A DNA stretch of 64,000 nucleotides from Janthinobacterium tructae. GTDB taxonomy: Bacteria; Pseudomonadota; Gammaproteobacteria; Burkholderiales; Burkholderiaceae_D. This document shows positions 8,250 through 17,495 of this stretch, piece after piece (the first letter of the stretch is position 1; each line of letters begins with the position of its first letter). The stretch covers positions 4,464,001-4,528,000 of the forward strand of contig NZ_CP041185.1 in the NCBI RefSeq assembly GCF_006517255.1. The letters are read 5' to 3'. The notes beneath the pieces were generated by a model. It was not told where the DNA came from, did not search any database, and was given only the letters and a program-made list of their open reading frames with translations. The translations under genes and the position numbers were made by a program.

Positions 8250-8858
8250 TCAAGCCTCGCCTTTCTCGTCTTTACCTATCAGCAATTTGGTGTCGCTCAG
8301 GTACATATGGCGCGGCACCTGCAGGTTGTCCGGCGCCGGCTTGTTCTTGAACACGCGGCCTGCCATGTCGAAGGTGGAGCCGTGGCAAGGGCACAGGAAG
8401 CCGCCTTCCCAGTCATCAGGCAGCGACGGTTGCGGGCCGGGGGCAAATTTCGAGGAAGGGGAGCAACCCAGATGGGTGCAGATGCCGACGGCGACGAGAA
8501 TTTCAGGCTTGATCGAGCGCGCCTCGTTCATGCAATACGGTGGCGTGAATTCGGCGGGATTGCGTTGCGAATTGGCATCGGCGACTTTGCCATCGGTCTT
8601 TTTCAGGGACGCGATCATTTCCGGCGTGCGCTTCAGGATCCAGACCGGCTTGCCGCGCCATTCGACGGTGCGCATTTCGCCGGGTTGCAAGGTGGTGATG
8701 TCTACTTCGACCGGCGCGCCAGCCGCTTTCGCGCGCTCCGACGGCTGGAAGGTGCTTACCAAGGCTCCCGCGGTTGCCAATCCAACTACACTGCCCGCCG
8801 CGCACGTGGCGACGAGCAAGCCGCGACGGCCTGAATCGACCTGCTTTTCGTTACTCAT
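8250..8858 (-). CDS. petA: Ubiquinol-cytochrome c reductase Rieske iron-sulfur subunit
   Basis: A 202-residue subunit with a Tat-type N-terminus (RRGLLVATC, residues 11-19) that also serves as membrane anchor. The Rieske 2Fe-2S ligands are in CTHLGC (Cys127, His129) and CPCHGS (Cys156, His159). Cys132 and Cys158 are placed for the family disulfide. It is the first gene of the petABC operon. The 413-bp gap to the divergent mscL gene should hold its promoter. Confidence 0.97.
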   Translation of the reverse strand: MSNEKQVDSGRRGLLVATCAAGSVVGLATAGALVSTFQPSERAKAAGAPVEVDITTLQPGEMRTVEWRGKPVWILKRTPEMIASLKKTDGKVADANSQRNPAEFTPPYCMNEARSIKPEILVAVGICTHLGCSPSSKFAPGPQPSLPDDWEGGFLCPCHGSTFDMAGRVFKNKPAPDNLQVPRHMYLSDTKLLIGKDEKGEA

Positions 8859-9271
8859 GCAAACCCCAATCAGTCAAAATGCGAATCTTTATTATGAGTG
8901 GCAGCCGCGAAAAACCCGTCGCCGAAGCTCTTTCCCACTGATTGCCGCAACCCGCGTCTTTGCGCGGTAAAGTGGCAACATCCCTGCGGAACTTCGGCCA
9001 ATGGCGCAGCCCATGCCAGTTTCTTGTTGATTATCCGGAAGTGAAAAATCCACTTCTGGCAACCGCAAATTATAAGTGAAGCAAACAACGAATAGAACAA
9101 AAACGTTGCTTGTACCATAATTTATATACTTTTGCAGGAGGTGGCTAGTTCTTTCGAACTAGATGCGCCCGGCTGTGCACGAATTGGTCTCGCCGACAAC
9201 CACAAGTTGGTGGCACTGGGAATCAATAGTATGATCGGCATGTTTTTTATACATATCCGAAGGAGAAATTC
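8859..9271. other. Divergent intergenic region petA / mscL
   Basis: 413 bases without a convincing gene. It must hold the petABC promoter (minus strand, no clear sigma-70 boxes seen) and the mscL promoter (annotated separately). A small inverted repeat, CCACAAGTTGGTGG, lies at 9199-9212 and overlaps the proposed mscL -35 box. Confidence 0.6.
9207..9235 (+). promoter_or_regulatory. Probable sigma-70 promoter of mscL
   Basis: TTGGTG (9207-9212), a 17-bp spacer, and TATGAT (9230-9235). This predicts a start near 9242, about 30 bases before the mscL ATG, leaving room for the AGGAG ribosome site. Confidence 0.6.
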
Positions 9272-9721
9272 ATGGCAATGATGAAAGAATTTAAAGAATT
9301 TGCAATGAAAGGCAACGTTGTCGATCTGGCAGTCGGTGTCATCATCGGCGGCGCCTTCGGCAAGATTGTCGATTCCCTGGTGCAAGACGTGATCATGCCG
9401 CCCATCGGCCGCATTTTCGGCGGCCTCGATTTCGCCAATTACTACCTGCCCCTGAACGGCCAAGCCACGACGATGACGCTGGTGGAAGCGAAAAAGGCGG
9501 GCGCCGTGCTGGCCTACGGTAATTTTCTGACCATTTTGCTCAACTTTATCATTCTTGCCTTCATCATCTTCCAGATGGTGCGCCTGATGAACAAGGCCCG
9601 CCGCAGCGAACCGGTCGCGCCGGCACCGGCGCCGGCCACGCCGGAAGACATCGTGCTGCTGCGTGAAATCCGCGATTCCCTGCAGCAGAACGCACGCAAC
9701 AGCAACAATCTGGCAAAATAA
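9272..9721 (+). CDS. mscL: Large-conductance mechanosensitive channel
   Basis: A 149-residue inner-membrane channel that opens under membrane tension to release solutes on hypo-osmotic shock. It has the family N-terminus [34 protein letters not shown] (TM1 gate), a periplasmic loop with [10 protein letters not shown]2 [23 protein letters not shown], and a C-terminal helix after an Ala/Pro linker ([15 protein letters not shown]). The start follows CCGAAGGAGAAATTC. Length is typical. Confidence 0.97.
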   Translation: MAMMKEFKEFAMKGNVVDLAVGVIIGGAFGKIVDSLVQDVIMPPIGRIFGGLDFANYYLPLNGQATTMTLVEAKKAGAVLAYGNFLTILLNFIILAFIIFQMVRLMNKARRSEPVAPAPAPATPEDIVLLREIRDSLQQNARNSNNLAK

Positions 9722-9760
9722 GTCGTTCCGGCACCGGCCGGCTGACCTGGGCTGAGAACT

Positions 9761-10921
9761 ATGCGACGATTCTGGTTATTGTTTGCGCAAACCGTGACGA
9801 TCGCGTTGGCGCTGTACTTTGTGTACGGCGCGCTGCGCCCGGCCAGCCGGGTACAGCAGCTGGGCTCTGCGGCGAAACCGGTGCCCGTGGTGGAAACGGC
9901 GTCGAGCAGTCTGGCGCCCGGTTCCTACCGCGACGCGGCGGCGCGCGCCATGCCCGCCGTCGTCAACATCCTCACCCTGCAAGTGCCCAAGCGCGGCGCC
10001 CATCCGCTGGCGCGCGATCCCTTCTTCAAACGTTTCTTCGGCGAGCGCGACCCGGACGCCGAGGATGGCGAGGACTTGAAAAACAGCCTCGGTTCCGGCG
10101 TCATCGTCAGCCATGAAGGCTATGTGCTGACCAACAACCATGTGGTCGAAGGCGCCGACGAAATCGAAGTGGTGCTCACCGATGGCCGCAAGGCGCCTGC
10201 CAAGATCGTCGGCCTGGACCCGGAAACAGACCTGGCCGTGATCAAGATCAACCTCGACAAGTTGCCTGTCATCGTGCTGGGCCAGTCGGAACTGGCGCGC
10301 GTGGGCGATGTGGTGCTGGCCATCGGCAACCCGTTCGGCGTGGGCCAGACGGTGACCATGGGCATCATCTCCGCGCTGGGCCGCAACAATCTGCACATCA
10401 ACAGCTTTGAAAACTTCATCCAGACGGATGCGGCCATCAACTTCGGCAACTCGGGCGGCGCCCTGGTCGATACGCGCGGCAACTTGATCGGCATCAATAC
10501 GGCGATTTACTCGCAAAGCGGCGGTTCCGTCGGCATCGGCTTCGCCATTCCCGTCTCGACGGCCAAGACAGTGATGGAAGCCATCATCAAGGATGGCCAC
10601 GTGGTGCGCGGCTGGATCGGCGTGGAAACGCAGGACATCACGCCCGAGCTGGCGCAAAGCTTCAACTTGCAGCGCACCAGCGGCGCCATCATCGCCGGCG
10701 TGGTGCGCAACGGCCCGGCCGACAAGGCGGGCATCGTGCCCGGCGACATCCTGCTGACGGTGGAAGGCAAGCCCGTGGGCGACACGACGGAAATGCTGAA
10801 CCTGATCGCCCAACTGCCGCCCGGCGGAAAAGCTAAAATGACGGTGCTGCGCAAGAATCGCGAAGCGGCGCTCGACGTGATGGTGGGCAAGCGCCCCATC
10901 CCGAAAGAGCTTTCCAAATAG
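9761..10921 (+). CDS. DegS/DegQ-like trypsin-type serine protease with one PDZ domain
   Basis: A 386-residue envelope protease. An N-terminal hydrophobic segment (about 6-24) looks like an uncleaved anchor. The catalytic triad is His127 (TNNHVVEG), Asp157 (PETDLAVIK) and Ser231 (FGNSGGAL). A single PDZ domain follows (about 275-370: GWIGVETQDITPELAQSF, PADKAGIVPGDILLTVEGKPV). One PDZ plus an anchor is the DegS/AlgW layout, in which the protease senses misfolded porins and cuts an anti-sigma factor; DegQ has two PDZ domains. No rseA or rpoE is nearby. It sits 39 bases behind mscL. Confidence 0.93.
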   Translation: MRRFWLLFAQTVTIALALYFVYGALRPASRVQQLGSAAKPVPVVETASSSLAPGSYRDAAARAMPAVVNILTLQVPKRGAHPLARDPFFKRFFGERDPDAEDGEDLKNSLGSGVIVSHEGYVLTNNHVVEGADEIEVVLTDGRKAPAKIVGLDPETDLAVIKINLDKLPVIVLGQSELARVGDVVLAIGNPFGVGQTVTMGIISALGRNNLHINSFENFIQTDAAINFGNSGGALVDTRGNLIGINTAIYSQSGGSVGIGFAIPVSTAKTVMEAIIKDGHVVRGWIGVETQDITPELAQSFNLQRTSGAIIAGVVRNGPADKAGIVPGDILLTVEGKPVGDTTEMLNLIAQLPPGGKAKMTVLRKNREAALDVMVGKRPIPKELSK

Positions 10922-10942
10922 TTGCTGATCGGAATTTGACAC

Positions 10943-11635
10943 ATGCATGTGCGTGATTTGACCCAATTTTTACGTGAACTGAGCGACAACAACAACCGTC
11001 CCTGGTTTGTCATGAACAAGCCCCGCTACGACATCCTGCGCGAGGAATTCCTCGCGCTGGTGACGTCACTCATTGCTGAACTCGGCAAGTTCGACCCGGC
11101 CGTGAAATACTGCAATCCGAAGAAGGCCATGTTCCGCATCAACCGCGACGTGCGTTTCGCACACGACAAGAGCCCGTATAAAACGCGGTTTTCGGCGGCC
11201 ATCGCGCCGAACGACATGCGCCGCCCCAGCAAGGCGGGCGGCCCCACGTATTATCTGCAGATCGATGGCCAGGGCAATTTGCTGTTCGGTGCCGGCGAAT
11301 ACATGCCGCCGCCTGGCCGCCTGAAGGCGCTGCGCGAACACATGGTCAACGACGCGCCAGGTTTTTCCAAAGTGCTGAAAAATAAGCGCTTGAAGGCCCG
11401 TTTCGGCACCATCCAGAACGAGGGCAAGTTGCAGCGCCCGCCCAAGGGGTTTGACGCGGATGCTGAACATATCGAATTCATCAAGCTCAAAAGCTTTTTT
11501 GTCTGGACCGAAGTACCGCTGCCCGTCAACGAACCGGAAAAACTGCTGCCGACCCTGGCGCAAGGCTTGCAGGATGCGTGGCCGCTGGTCGAGTGGATGC
11601 GCGGCGCGAAAGAGCCGGAGGAAGTCCCCGAGTAA
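10943..11635 (+). CDS. DUF2461 / TIGR02453 family protein
   Basis: A 230-residue soluble protein. It shows the family signature NNNRPWFVMNKPRYDILREEF near the start, FRINRDVRFAHDKSPYKTRFSAAI in the middle, and YYLQIDGQGNLLFGAGEYMPPPGRLKALREH. The biochemical function of the family is not established. It lies 21 bases after the DegS-like protease gene and 15 bases before a cupin gene, so the three may be co-transcribed. Confidence 0.92.
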   Translation: MHVRDLTQFLRELSDNNNRPWFVMNKPRYDILREEFLALVTSLIAELGKFDPAVKYCNPKKAMFRINRDVRFAHDKSPYKTRFSAAIAPNDMRRPSKAGGPTYYLQIDGQGNLLFGAGEYMPPPGRLKALREHMVNDAPGFSKVLKNKRLKARFGTIQNEGKLQRPPKGFDADAEHIEFIKLKSFFVWTEVPLPVNEPEKLLPTLAQGLQDAWPLVEWMRGAKEPEEVPE

Positions 11636-11650
11636 TTGCTGAAGGAGCAC

Positions 11651-11995
11651 ATGATGGCGCTGGAGCACGCAAGTTCAGGACAGGTGATCGAGGTACTGCG
11701 CAGGGATGGCGGCGACCTGTCGCAGTTTTCCGCCATTGCGCTGGCCAGGACGGACGAACTGGAATTGATCCGCATGTGCATGCCCAAGGGCAAGACCATG
11801 CCCGAGCATCATGTGCTCGGTGAAATCACCTTGCTGTGCCTGCAAGGGCAGGTGGCGGTGACGGCGCATGGCGGAGAGCAGGTGCTGGGGCCGGGGCAGA
11901 TGCTGTATCTGCACGGCGGACAGGCGCATGCGCTGGAAGCGCGCGAAGACAGTCTGGTGCTGCTGACGATATTGATGGCCAAGGCAGGGCGTTAA
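11651..11995 (+). CDS. Small cupin-domain protein
   Basis: A 114-residue single-domain cupin beginning at the ATG after GAAGGAGCAC. The cupin core runs from MPKGKTMPEHHVLGEITLLCLQGQVAV to GPGQMLYLHGGQAHALEA. Motif 1 has HH and E, and motif 2 has H, so a metal could be bound by His/His/Glu/His. The substrate is unknown; such proteins are often annotated as sensors or stress proteins. It converges on gpsA. Confidence 0.88.
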   Translation: MMALEHASSGQVIEVLRRDGGDLSQFSAIALARTDELELIRMCMPKGKTMPEHHVLGEITLLCLQGQVAVTAHGGEQVLGPGQMLYLHGGQAHALEAREDSLVLLTILMAKAGR

Positions 11996-12003
11996 TTTCC
12001 CTG

Positions 12004-13044
12004 TCAGGCCACCTCGGCGCGCGGATCGCGCGACAGCAGTTGCTGCACCATCACGTGCGGCAAATCGCCATCGAACAGCACGCCGGCCACCGCGTTGGTG
12101 ATCGGCATGTCGACGCCCATGCGGCGCGCCAGTTCGCGCACGGCCTTGGCGCACGGCACGCCTTCGGCCACATGACCGAGTTCGGCCACGATGGTGGCCA
12201 GCGCCTTGCCTTGCGCCAGACCCAGGCCGACCCGGCGGTTGCGCGACAGGTCGCCCGTGCAGGTGAGAATCAAGTCGCCCATGCCCGTCAGCCCCATGAA
12301 CGTTTCCGTCTGGCCACCGAGGGCCGTGCCCAGGCGCGTGATTTCCGCCAGGCCACGCGTGATCAGCGCGGCGCGTGCATTCAGGCCCAGGCCCAGGCCG
12401 TCGGCCACGCCGGTGGCAATGGCCAGCACATTCTTGACGGCGCCGCCCACTTCCACGCCCACCAGGTCTTCGCTCGCATACACGCGGATGGTGCCGCCAT
12501 GTAAAGCCGAGACGACGGCGCCGCGCAAGGCGGCACTGTGCGAGGCGATGGTCAGCGCGCACGGCAGGCCGCGCGCCACTTCCTGTGCGAACGAGGGGCC
12601 GGACAGGGCGCCGCCGGGGATCTTGTCACCCAGCACTTCCTGCACGATCTGGTGCGGCAGCAGGCCCGTGCCGCCTTCAAAGCCTTTACACAGCCACACC
12701 AGGTTGCCGATGGCCTTGTCTTTCAGTTGCTGCAGCATCGGCCGCAGGCCCGCCACGGGGCAGGCGGCGATCAAGAGGCCGTGTTCGCCGCTGGCATGCG
12801 CGACGGCGGCGTCGAAATCGGCGCTGATGCGCAGTTGCGGCGGCAAAGGGAAACCGGGTAGATAGCTGTTTTCGCCGCTGGCGGCTATGGCGGCCATGGC
12901 CGCGCCGTTGCGGCCCCACAGCAGCACGTCGTGGCGGCCGGCCAGGGCCATGGCCACGGCCGTGCCCCAGGCGCCGGCGCCCAGGATGGTGATCTTGCGG
13001 GCGGCGGGAATCATATCGGGAGTGACTTCAGGAGAAACTTGCAT
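12004..13044 (-). CDS. gpsA: NAD(P)H-dependent glycerol-3-phosphate dehydrogenase
   Basis: A 346-residue enzyme that reduces dihydroxyacetone phosphate to sn-glycerol 3-phosphate for phospholipid synthesis. The Rossmann motif GAGAWGTA is at 22-29. The catalytic Lys lies in [35 protein letters not shown], with [27 protein letters not shown] after it. The start at 13044 gives about 15 residues before the first strand; an internal ATG at 13014 (MIPAARK) is also possible. It lies downstream of secB and grxC, the common beta-proteobacterial arrangement, with an SH3 gene inserted between. Confidence 0.96.
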   Translation of the reverse strand: MQVSPEVTPDMIPAARKITILGAGAWGTAVAMALAGRHDVLLWGRNGAAMAAIAASGENSYLPGFPLPPQLRISADFDAAVAHASGEHGLLIAACPVAGLRPMLQQLKDKAIGNLVWLCKGFEGGTGLLPHQIVQEVLGDKIPGGALSGPSFAQEVARGLPCALTIASHSAALRGAVVSALHGGTIRVYASEDLVGVEVGGAVKNVLAIATGVADGLGLGLNARAALITRGLAEITRLGTALGGQTETFMGLTGMGDLILTCTGDLSRNRRVGLGLAQGKALATIVAELGHVAEGVPCAKAVRELARRMGVDMPITNAVAGVLFDGDLPHVMVQQLLSRDPRAEVA

Positions 13045-13080
13045 GCAACCTCAACGGGGCAGGGGGAACGGGCGCGGTGC

Positions 13081-13542
13081 TTACAAGCCCCACACTTCGC
13101 TGGTCTTGACGTAGCCGTTCTGGCCATCCTTGTGGCGCACCTTGACCCAGCCGGAACTCGGTTGCTCGCTCATTTCCAGCAGCACGCCCTTGTCGACGAG
13201 GATGATGGCGGAGGCGGTGTCATCGGGGCTGGCGCGAACCTTGAGGTTCGCGGCGCGCGCCACGACGTTGCGCTTGGCCGACAGGCCCTTGGCTTCGGTC
13301 CAGGCCATTTCGCCGCTGGCGTCGCGTACCTTGACCCATTCGCCGTAGCTGAGCACGACTTCCAGCGGCATGCCGCGTGGCGCCACGTACAGCTTGCCGC
13401 CCTTGGCGGACGGCGCGTCGTACAGGATCACGGGGTTTGCTCCCACCGTTTTGAAATCGACGGCGTGGCTGGCGGCGGTGGCCAGCAGCAGCACGGCGCC
13501 GGCGATCCAGCGGAACTTGCTCAAGAGCGCACTTTTCAACAT
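13081..13542 (-). CDS. Exported bacterial SH3-domain protein
   Basis: A 153-residue protein with an N-terminal signal peptide or anchor (FRWIAGAVLLLATAASHA, cut about residue 27) and two SH3b-like repeats. The first is about 37-85 (PVILYDAPSAKGGKLYVAPRG ... EWVKVRDASGEMAWTEA) and the second about 92-150 (VVARAANLKVRASPDDTASAI ... GWVKVRHKDGQNGYVKTSEVWGL). Such domains usually bind peptidoglycan or act as partners of wall enzymes in the periplasm. It is 36 bases upstream of gpsA on the same strand. Confidence 0.88.
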   Translation of the reverse strand: MLKSALLSKFRWIAGAVLLLATAASHAVDFKTVGANPVILYDAPSAKGGKLYVAPRGMPLEVVLSYGEWVKVRDASGEMAWTEAKGLSAKRNVVARAANLKVRASPDDTASAIILVDKGVLLEMSEQPSSGWVKVRHKDGQNGYVKTSEVWGL

Positions 13543-13640
13543 GATATTTTGAACCTTAACGAAACACGGCGGCCAGGCCGCCGTTTCTTACCTGCAGTAT
13601 AGAACACTCACAAAACCGTCGCGAGCGGCAGTGCATTGTG

Positions 13641-13682
13641 GCCGTGATGCTCGCTGTGCCGGGGCACAGCGAGCATCACGGC
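13641..13682. repeat. 20-bp perfect inverted repeat with 2-nt centre
   Basis: Left arm 13641-13660 and right arm 13663-13682 are exact reverse complements, separated by GG. The outer part reads GCCGTGATGCTCGC. It lies in the gap between the secB stop (13721) and the SH3 gene (13542). There is no adjacent T-run on either strand, so it is not a standard intrinsic terminator. It could be a processing or REP-like element. Confidence 0.9.
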
Positions 13683-13720
13683 TTGCCAGGCGCGCCGCGC
13701 AGCAGGTTTGGGAGAGGTTC

Positions 13721-14194
13721 TTAGTGCGTTTCGCTGGCTGCTGGCGCTGCTGCAGCGGCGTCAGCAATAGCTTGCAGACGTTGTTGGTAGAACACTTCGA
13801 AGTTGATCTCGGCCAGGTGCACTGGCGGGAAGCCGGCACGGGTGATCACGTCGGCGATGTTGGCGCGCAGGTAAGGGTAGATGATGTTCGGGCAGCCGAT
13901 TCCCAGCAGCGGATCGAGTTGATCGGCAGGAATGTTGCGTGCTTCGAAGATACCAGCTTGCTTGCCTTCAACCAGGAAAGCGACTTTATCGCCGACTTTG
14001 GCGGTCACGGTGATGGTCACGGTGGCTTCAAAGATGCCGTCGGCCAGAGGCGCCGCGCCCACGTCCAGAGCCACTTCGATCGCTGGTGCTTCTTGTTCCA
14101 GGAAAATAGCTGGGGAATTTGGTTGTTCCAGCGACATGTCTTTCAGGTAGACGCGTTGGATTTGGAAGACTGGTTGCAGGTTTTCGTCAGACAT
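13721..14194 (-). CDS. secB: Protein-export chaperone SecB
   Basis: A 157-residue cytosolic chaperone that keeps preproteins unfolded for SecA. It has the family segments [46 protein letters not shown], the conserved [45 protein letters not shown], and an Ala-rich C-terminal tail. The ATG at 14192-14194 (MSDENLQ) is chosen. It lies between grxC and gpsA as in many proteobacteria. Confidence 0.97.
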   Translation of the reverse strand: MSDENLQPVFQIQRVYLKDMSLEQPNSPAIFLEQEAPAIEVALDVGAAPLADGIFEATVTITVTAKVGDKVAFLVEGKQAGIFEARNIPADQLDPLLGIGCPNIIYPYLRANIADVITRAGFPPVHLAEINFEVFYQQRLQAIADAAAAAPAASETH

Positions 14195-14354
14195 GGAACG
14201 CTTTCGTTGTAAAGGACAAGAACGGCACACCGTTCAAATATGGTGCTTGCGGTATTCAAACCGCGCCGGGTAGGCGCGGCTAGATCAGGTGCGAGGGCAA
14301 TTGTATCAAAACAATACGACAAAAAACCAAGCAATTTCTCGAACCCGCTTTATA

Positions 14355-14621
14355 TCAGGCTGCCGTGCCATTTAACAAGGGGTCCAGCTTGCCGGCTTGA
14401 TCGAGCGCATACAAATCGTCGAATCCGCCCACGTGGGTTTCGCCCACATAGATTTGCGGCACCGTGCGGCGGCCCGTGCGTTCCATCATCTTGATGCGCT
14501 CTTCCGGGTCGAGGTCGACGCGGATCTTTTGCACGGTCACGCCCTTGGCTTCCAACAGGCGCTCGGCGCGCACGCAATACGGGCACACGGCGGTGCTATA
14601 CACAATTACTGGGACAGTCAT
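14355..14621 (-). CDS. grxC: Glutaredoxin 3
   Basis: An 88-residue glutathione-dependent disulfide reductase. The active-site motif CPYC is at 13-16. The cis-Pro region is RTVPQIYVGETHVGGFDDLYALDQAGKLDPLL, which provides glutathione contacts. Length matches the GrxC family. It lies 31 bases after the rhodanese gene and upstream of secB. Confidence 0.97.
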   Translation of the reverse strand: MTVPVIVYSTAVCPYCVRAERLLEAKGVTVQKIRVDLDPEERIKMMERTGRRTVPQIYVGETHVGGFDDLYALDQAGKLDPLLNGTAA

Positions 14622-14652
14622 GATGATTCCTTAGGTTAGTACTGGCAGAGGC

Positions 14653-15069
14653 TTACTTGGCCAGCGACAAGGTTTTCAATGGCAAACCCTGCTTTTTCCA
14701 TTCGTCGATGCCGCCTTCCAGGCTCGTTGCCTCGGCGAAACCAGCTTTGCCCAGCAGGCCGACGGCCGTTGCCGAACGCGAACCTTTCTGGCAAACCACT
14801 ACAATGGGGCGCGTTTTGAATTTTTCCAGCTCGCCCAGGCGTTTTGCCAGTTCCGGCAGCGGCATATTTTTTGCGTCAGGCAAGTGGCCCGTGGCGAATT
14901 CTTCCGCGCTGCGCACGTCGACAATGATGGTCTTGCCGCGGTTGATCAGTTGCGTGACTTCCAGCACGGTCGCGCGTTTGCCGCGCATCGACAGCAGTGG
15001 CCAGAGGAGGGCGCCGCCGGAAATAATGACGATGGCAAACAGAAAAATGTGGTCGATAATGAATTTCAC
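14653..15069 (-). CDS. Membrane-anchored rhodanese-like protein
   Basis: A 138-residue protein with one N-terminal membrane helix (about 7-26) and a single rhodanese domain (about 33-130). The catalytic Cys93 is in VVCQKGSRS, and the IIVDVRSAEEFATGHLPDAKNMPL strand-turn is typical. It is probably a sulfurtransferase with its domain on the cytosolic face. It is the head of the rhodanese-grxC-secB-gpsA group and divergent from gpmA; the 106-bp gap should hold both promoters. Confidence 0.93.
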   Translation of the reverse strand: MKFIIDHIFLFAIVIISGGALLWPLLSMRGKRATVLEVTQLINRGKTIIVDVRSAEEFATGHLPDAKNMPLPELAKRLGELEKFKTRPIVVVCQKGSRSATAVGLLGKAGFAEATSLEGGIDEWKKQGLPLKTLSLAK

Positions 15070-15175
15070 GTAGGGTCCAATGGTTTAAGTCAATCCGCGC
15101 ATTATAAAATAGAAGCTGGACGAGGTCTTTTTACGTTTTGCTTTTTTGATTTGAACCCCTTGAGAAGATAGAACT

Positions 15176-15922
15176 ATGTACAAAATCGTTTTCATGCGTC
15201 ACGGCGAGTCCACCTGGAATCTCGATAACCGCTTCACCGGCTGGACCGACGTCGATCTGACGGAAAAGGGCGTCAACGAAGCCAGGGCCGCCGGCCAGAT
15301 CCTCAAGCAGGAAGGTTTTACGTTCGACGTGGCCTACACTTCCGTCCTGAAGCGCGCCATTCGCACCCTGTGGCTGGCGCTCGACGAGATGGACATGATG
15401 TATCTGCCCATCAAGAACGACTGGCGCTTGAACGAGCGTCACTACGGCGCCCTGCAAGGCCTGGACAAGGGCGAGACAGCCGCCAAGTATGGCGACGAGC
15501 AAGTACTGGTGTGGCGCCGCAGCTACGACACGCCGCCGCCGCCGCTGGAAGCGAACGATGACCGCGCCTCGTTCAACGATCCGCGCTACGCCGGTTTGCC
15601 GAAAGCGTCGATTCCGCTGACCGAATGCCTGAAAGACACCGTGGCGCGCGTGATGCCGTCCTGGGACGAGGAAATCGCCCCGGCCATTCGTGCCGGCAAG
15701 AAAATCATCATCTCGGCCCACGGCAACAGCCTGCGCGCGCTGATCAAGATGCTCGATGGCATCAGCGACAGCGATATCGTCGGCCTGAACATCCCGAACG
15801 GCCAGCCGCTCGTGTATGAACTGGACGCCGACCTGAAACCGATCCGTCATTACTACCTGGGCGACCCGGCAGCGATTGCGGCAGCGCAAGCGGCCGTGGC
15901 GAACCAAGGGAAGGCCAAGTAA
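15176..15922 (+). CDS. gpmA: 2,3-bisphosphoglycerate-dependent phosphoglycerate mutase
   Basis: A 248-residue glycolytic enzyme interconverting 3- and 2-phosphoglycerate. The RHGES motif carries the phospho-acceptor His9. [37 protein letters not shown] and [17 protein letters not shown] (second catalytic His) are the family blocks. The stop overlaps the region where the next gene probably begins, as in other gpmA-envC-ctpA groups. Confidence 0.97.
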   Translation: MYKIVFMRHGESTWNLDNRFTGWTDVDLTEKGVNEARAAGQILKQEGFTFDVAYTSVLKRAIRTLWLALDEMDMMYLPIKNDWRLNERHYGALQGLDKGETAAKYGDEQVLVWRRSYDTPPPPLEANDDRASFNDPRYAGLPKASIPLTECLKDTVARVMPSWDEEIAPAIRAGKKIIISAHGNSLRALIKMLDGISDSDIVGLNIPNGQPLVYELDADLKPIRHYYLGDPAAIAAAQAAVANQGKAK

Positions 15923-15923
15923 C

Positions 15924-17462
15924 TTGTTGTCTTTCTTCCGCGGCACAGCAATCGCCCCCTCTGCTGAACGATCCCTGCCGGCGTGGCGCGCCGGTGCCAT
16001 GCTGTGCGCAGCGCTGCTGTTGTCGAGCGGTGCCGCACAGGGTGCCAAGCCCACCGAACGCAGCAAGCAGAAAGCGGCCGCGGAAGCACAACGTGCTGGA
16101 TTACAACAAAAGCTGACGGCGCTCAAGCGCGACATCAGCCGCACGGAAAGCGCCAAGGATGACGCGGCAGATACCCTGGCCGAGTCGGAAGAGGCCATTT
16201 CCAACGCCAACCGCGCCTTGCGCGACCTGGCGCAAGAGCAAAGCGCGACGGGCGTGAAACTCAATGCGCTGGGGCAAGAGCACCAGCAGCTGACGGCCAC
16301 CGTCGAAAAACAAAAAGCGCAGCTGTCCAAATTGCTGCGTGAACAATATGTTGCCGGCAACGAAGACCGCATCAAGCTGCTCTTGTCGGGCGACAATCCG
16401 AACCGCATCAACCGCGACTTGCAATTGATGGCCTATGTGTCGCAGGCGCAGGCGCGCCTGCTCGACGCCTTGCGCGCCAACTTGCTGGCGGTGGAGAAAA
16501 ACCAGGCTGACGTGCAGAACGCCAAGGATGAACTGGAAGAAATCGCGCAGGAAGAGCGCGACCAGAAGGCCCTGCTGGTGCAAGAGAAGGCGCGCCGCGC
16601 CGCCTTGCTGACGAGCCTGTCGCAGCGCCTGGTGGCGCAGCGCAAGGAAGTGGGCAATGTCGAGCGCGACGAACAGCGCATGGGCAACCTGGTCGACAAG
16701 CTGGCGAAACTGATCGAAGAGCAGGCTGCCGCCGCCGCGGCTGAAAAGAAACGCCAGCAATTGCTGGCCGAGCAGCGCGCCGCCGCCAAGGCCGCCGCTG
16801 ATGCCAGGATCGCGGCGGAAAAACGCGAACGCTTGCTGGCCGCGCGCGCCAAGGCCGCCCAGGCGCAGGCCGAACGCGAACGCCTGGCGAAAGAACAACA
16901 AAACAAATCGGGCAAGATCAAGCCGCAAACGCCGCCAGCGCCGCCCGTGAAACTGGAACCGATCGACGACGACGAGCCGCCGCAGGTGGCCAAGGTGACA
17001 CCGAAGCCGGAACCCAAGCCGGAGCCGGAGCCGGAACGCCCAAGCCTGGGCCCGGCCGCGCCGGCCGGCGCCTTTGCCAGCCTGAAAGGGCAGCTGCGCG
17101 CCCCCGTGGCGGGCAAGATCGCCGCCCGCTTCGGCAGCAAGCGTGGTGACGGCCCCAGCTGGAAGGGCGTGTTCATCCGCACCGGCGAAGGCAGCGAGGT
17201 CCACGCCATCGCCGGCGGCCGGGTCGTGTTTTCCGACTGGCTGCGCGGCTTCGGCAATTTGATCATCGTCGACCATGGCGGCCAGTACATGAGTATTTAT
17301 GGCAATAACCAATCCTTGCTGAAACGCGTGGGCGATGCCGTCAAGGGCGGCGACGCCATTGCCAGCGCGGGCAACAGCGGCGGCAACGAGGAATCAGGGC
17401 TATACTTTGAATTGCGTCATCAGGGCCGCGCCTTCGATCCAGCCACCTGGGTGAAGTTTTAA
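15924..17462 (+). CDS. EnvC-like murein hydrolase activator (degenerate LytM domain)
   Basis: About 512 residues if the TTG at 15924 is used; the first ATG (15999) would remove the charged n-region of the signal peptide. After the signal (ending SSGAAQG) comes a long coiled coil (about 50-300, Ala/Glu/Gln/Lys/Arg-rich), a Pro/Glu/Lys linker, and a C-terminal M23/LytM domain. The domain lacks the zinc ligands of active enzymes: GVFIRTGEGSEVHAIAGG, SIYGNNQSL and YFELRHQG stand where the HxxxD, YxH and HxH motifs should be. This is the EnvC pattern, an activator of division amidases. It lies between gpmA and ctpA. Confidence 0.92.
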   Translation: MLSFFRGTAIAPSAERSLPAWRAGAMLCAALLLSSGAAQGAKPTERSKQKAAAEAQRAGLQQKLTALKRDISRTESAKDDAADTLAESEEAISNANRALRDLAQEQSATGVKLNALGQEHQQLTATVEKQKAQLSKLLREQYVAGNEDRIKLLLSGDNPNRINRDLQLMAYVSQAQARLLDALRANLLAVEKNQADVQNAKDELEEIAQEERDQKALLVQEKARRAALLTSLSQRLVAQRKEVGNVERDEQRMGNLVDKLAKLIEEQAAAAAAEKKRQQLLAEQRAAAKAAADARIAAEKRERLLAARAKAAQAQAERERLAKEQQNKSGKIKPQTPPAPPVKLEPIDDDEPPQVAKVTPKPEPKPEPEPERPSLGPAAPAGAFASLKGQLRAPVAGKIAARFGSKRGDGPSWKGVFIRTGEGSEVHAIAGGRVVFSDWLRGFGNLIIVDHGGQYMSIYGNNQSLLKRVGDAVKGGDAIASAGNSGGNEESGLYFELRHQGRAFDPATWVKF

Positions 17463-17495
17463 GTTCCCCAGCGAATTTGTAGAGGCGAAGAATAC

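Noticed and set aside
6838..8970. A 710-codon open frame on the plus strand
   Set aside because: It is antisense to petB and petA, whose haem and iron-sulfur motifs are intact. No ribosome site or recognisable domain.
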